DNA from: Alphaproteobacteria bacterium
GTDB taxonomy: Bacteria; Pseudomonadota; Alphaproteobacteria; UBA8366
Length of the DNA: 5,724 nucleotides
Direction of reading: 5' to 3'
Assembly: GCA_030743445.1 (NCBI GenBank)
Contig: JASLSL010000134.1
Location: 1 to 5,724, forward strand
Shown: positions 4,491-5,724 of the stretch, one piece after another
How the letters are laid out: every line of letters begins with the position of its first letter
How positions within the stretch are numbered: the first letter of the stretch is position 1
Program-made: the position numbers and the translations under genes
The notes under the pieces: model-generated
What the model saw: only the letters and a program-made list of their open reading frames with translations
Told to the model about the DNA's origin: nothing
Databases searched by the model: none

Positions 4491-5666
4491 ATGAAACTCA
4501 ATAATTCAAATAAATCCCTTCTGAGTTTTATTTCAGCGGTTATTTTTATCTTTGCCGCGGGGCTGGGCGCTGCCGAGGCGCGCTACGCCTCGATCGTCGT
4601 CGACGCCAGGAGCGGCCGGATTCTCCACGCGACCAATCCGGACACCCGCAACTTCCCGGCGTCGCTGACCAAGATGATGACCCTCTACATGGTGTTCGAC
4701 GCCCTCAAATCCGGCAAGCTGACCCTGAGGCAGAAGCTTTCGGTGTCGCGCCGGGCGACCGGCATGGCGCCGTCGAAAATCGGCCTCAAGCGCGGCCGGT
4801 CGATTACCGTCGAGGACGCGGTGCTGGCGTTGATCACCAAATCGGCGAACGACGTGGCGGTGGTGGCGGCGGAGGCGATCGGCGGCACCGAGGCCAAGTT
4901 CGCCCGGATGATGACCAAGCGGGCGCGCGAAATCGGCATGCGGCGAACCAATTTCCGCAATGCATCCGGGCTGCCCAATCGGCGCCAGATGTCGACCGCC
5001 CGCGACATGTCGACCCTGGCGCGGCGGCTGATCGTCGACTTCCCGGAGTATTACCACTACTTCGGGACCCGCCAGTTCAAATACGGTGGCCGCACCTTCC
5101 GCAACCACAACACCTTGCTGCACGACTATCCCGGCACCGACGGCATCAAGACCGGCTATACGCGGGCGTCGGGCTTCAATTTGGTGGCCTCGGCCGAGCG
5201 CCATGGCCGCCGGCTGATCGGCGTCGTCTTCGGCGGCCGCTCTGCGACCGGCCGCGACCGTCACATGCGGAAGCTCCTGGAGCGCGGGTTCCGGCTGGCG
5301 CCGGTGAAGACGACGGCGTACAAGAACTACAAGCGACCGACGCGATACGCACGGCGCAGCTACCGCTCGCTCCGCCCAAGACAGGTCGCGCGCCGGGTAA
5401 AATCGACCGCTGCGACCACCCCGAAACGCTGGGCGATCCAAGTCGGGGCGTTTTCCGATCCGGCCAAGGCACGCATGGCGGCTCTCAACGCGGCGAACTG
5501 GATTACTCGGCGCACCGCCTTCACCGCCGTGGTGCAACGCGGCCAGGGACAGCTCTACCGCGCCCAGTTGATCGGATTGACGGAGCGCAAGGCGCGGGAT
5601 TCCTGCCGCGTGCTGCGGCGCCACAAGGTCGCCTGCATGCCGATCGCGCCGCCGGGCAGCTCCTGA
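4491..5666 (+). CDS. D-alanyl-D-alanine carboxypeptidase (peptidase S11, low-molecular-weight PBP) with C-terminal SPOR domain
   Basis: Periplasmic serine DD-carboxypeptidase of 391 residues that removes the terminal D-alanine from peptidoglycan pentapeptides. A signal peptide spans residues 1-30: K2 and K8, a hydrophobic core at 10-25, and a likely signal peptidase I cut after A28-E29-A30. All three catalytic motifs are present: SxxK as S58-L-T-K61, SxN as S118-A-N120, and KTG as K220-T-G222. After the catalytic domain comes a linker rich in Arg, Lys and Tyr (about 273-310). A SPOR domain follows (about 311-388, with WAIQVGAF and LYRAQLIG), a fold that binds denuded glycan at division sites; C372 and C382 lie in it. 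There is no C-terminal amphipathic anchor of the DacA/PBP5 kind, so the SPOR domain may supply localisation. The ATG at 4491 is the only sensible start, since an in-frame TAG lies at 4473-4475. It has no Shine-Dalgarno, and the first 20 codons are unusually AT-rich. Which dac paralogue this is cannot be told. Confidence 0.95.
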   Translation: MKLNNSNKSLLSFISAVIFIFAAGLGAAEARYASIVVDARSGRILHATNPDTRNFPASLTKMMTLYMVFDALKSGKLTLRQKLSVSRRATGMAPSKIGLKRGRSITVEDAVLALITKSANDVAVVAAEAIGGTEAKFARMMTKRAREIGMRRTNFRNASGLPNRRQMSTARDMSTLARRLIVDFPEYYHYFGTRQFKYGGRTFRNHNTLLHDYPGTDGIKTGYTRASGFNLVASAERHGRRLIGVVFGGRSATGRDRHMRKLLERGFRLAPVKTTAYKNYKRPTRYARRSYRSLRPRQVARRVKSTAATTPKRWAIQVGAFSDPAKARMAALNAANWITRRTAFTAVVQRGQGQLYRAQLIGLTERKARDSCRVLRRHKVACMPIAPPGSS

Positions 5667-5672
5667 GCCCGG
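5652..5672 (+). other. Stem-loop across the carboxypeptidase stop codon
   Basis: CCGGGC (5652-5657) pairs with GCCCGG (5667-5672) over a 9-base loop that contains the TGA. TCTAATTC follows, not a T-run, so it is at best a weak terminator between this gene and the probable convergent gene. Confidence 0.3.
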
Positions 5673-5678
5673 TCTAAT

Positions 5679-5724
5679 TCAAAACGGCGCCCCGTCGACG
5701 CCGCTCGCCTTCAGTTGATCCACG
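5679..5724 (-). CDS. Probable C-terminal end of a convergent gene, product unknown
   Basis: Reading the minus strand from the window edge gives an open frame ending VDQLKASGVDGAPF and TGA at 5681-5679, with GC-rich third positions typical of the other genes here. Its stop would lie 12 bp from the carboxypeptidase stop. The other frame that ends nearby (TAG at 5676-5674) gives an Arg-rich peptide that looks non-coding. Fifteen codons are too few to name a family. Confidence 0.4.
   Translation of the reverse strand, partial: VDQLKASGVDGAPF

Noticed and set aside
4533..5624. Minus-strand frame of 363 codons opposite the carboxypeptidase
   Set aside because: It is the reverse of a gene with all three S11 motifs and a SPOR domain; the product is His/Arg/Ala/Gly-rich and low in complexity.

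Overview
The window is GC-rich, densely coded chromosomal DNA that looks alphaproteobacterial. ClpS and ClpA are closest in wording to alphaproteobacterial forms (for example the ClpS run HRRGVGVCGVF and its C-terminal MDFARKHQHPLQC stretch). The phasin and the S11 carboxypeptidase fused to a SPOR domain also fit. A PHA-storing Rhodospirillales-like bacterium is my inference; the sequence alone does not fix the genus.

Layout. Positions 1-1659 (minus) hold the first 553 residues of ClpA, cut by the window edge inside the second AAA+ module. Directly upstream, with stop and start codons abutting, is clpS (1660-1998, minus; a GTG start at 2022 is the alternative). A spacer of about 195 bp (1999-2193) carries a possible clpS promoter and an imperfect palindrome. 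Next come an Amidohydro_2 family metal-dependent hydrolase (2194-3411, minus), a spacer with two strong consecutive hairpins (3472-3542), and a phasin (3560-4069, minus). The divergent control region 4070-4490 separates the phasin from a secreted D-alanyl-D-alanine carboxypeptidase with a C-terminal SPOR domain (4491-5666, plus). The last 46 bases probably hold the tail of a convergent minus-strand gene.

How the parts relate. ClpS and ClpA form one translation-coupled unit: ClpS hands N-degron substrates to the ClpA unfoldase, which feeds ClpP (not in the window). The phasin coats polyhydroxyalkanoate granules. Its upstream region is the most informative non-coding stretch here. It has a good sigma-70-type promoter (TTGACT, 16 bp, TATATT) flanked by three YTGC-N3-GCAR palindromes. 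Two of them lie 21 bp apart, within an 11-bp direct repeat, just upstream of the -35; the third lies just after the predicted transcription start. This layout fits control by the PHA-sensing repressor PhaR. The carboxypeptidase trims peptidoglycan pentapeptides in the periplasm, and its SPOR domain would direct it to denuded glycan at the septum. The amidohydrolase has no evident link to its neighbours.

I see no mobile element, CRISPR array, tRNA or rRNA, and no clearly new multi-gene system. The points worth a second look are the phasin operator array, the purine-rich hairpin pair after the phasin, the carboxypeptidase start without a Shine-Dalgarno sequence in an AT-rich patch, the hexanucleotide repeats in the clpS N-terminal extension, and the palindrome upstream of clpS.
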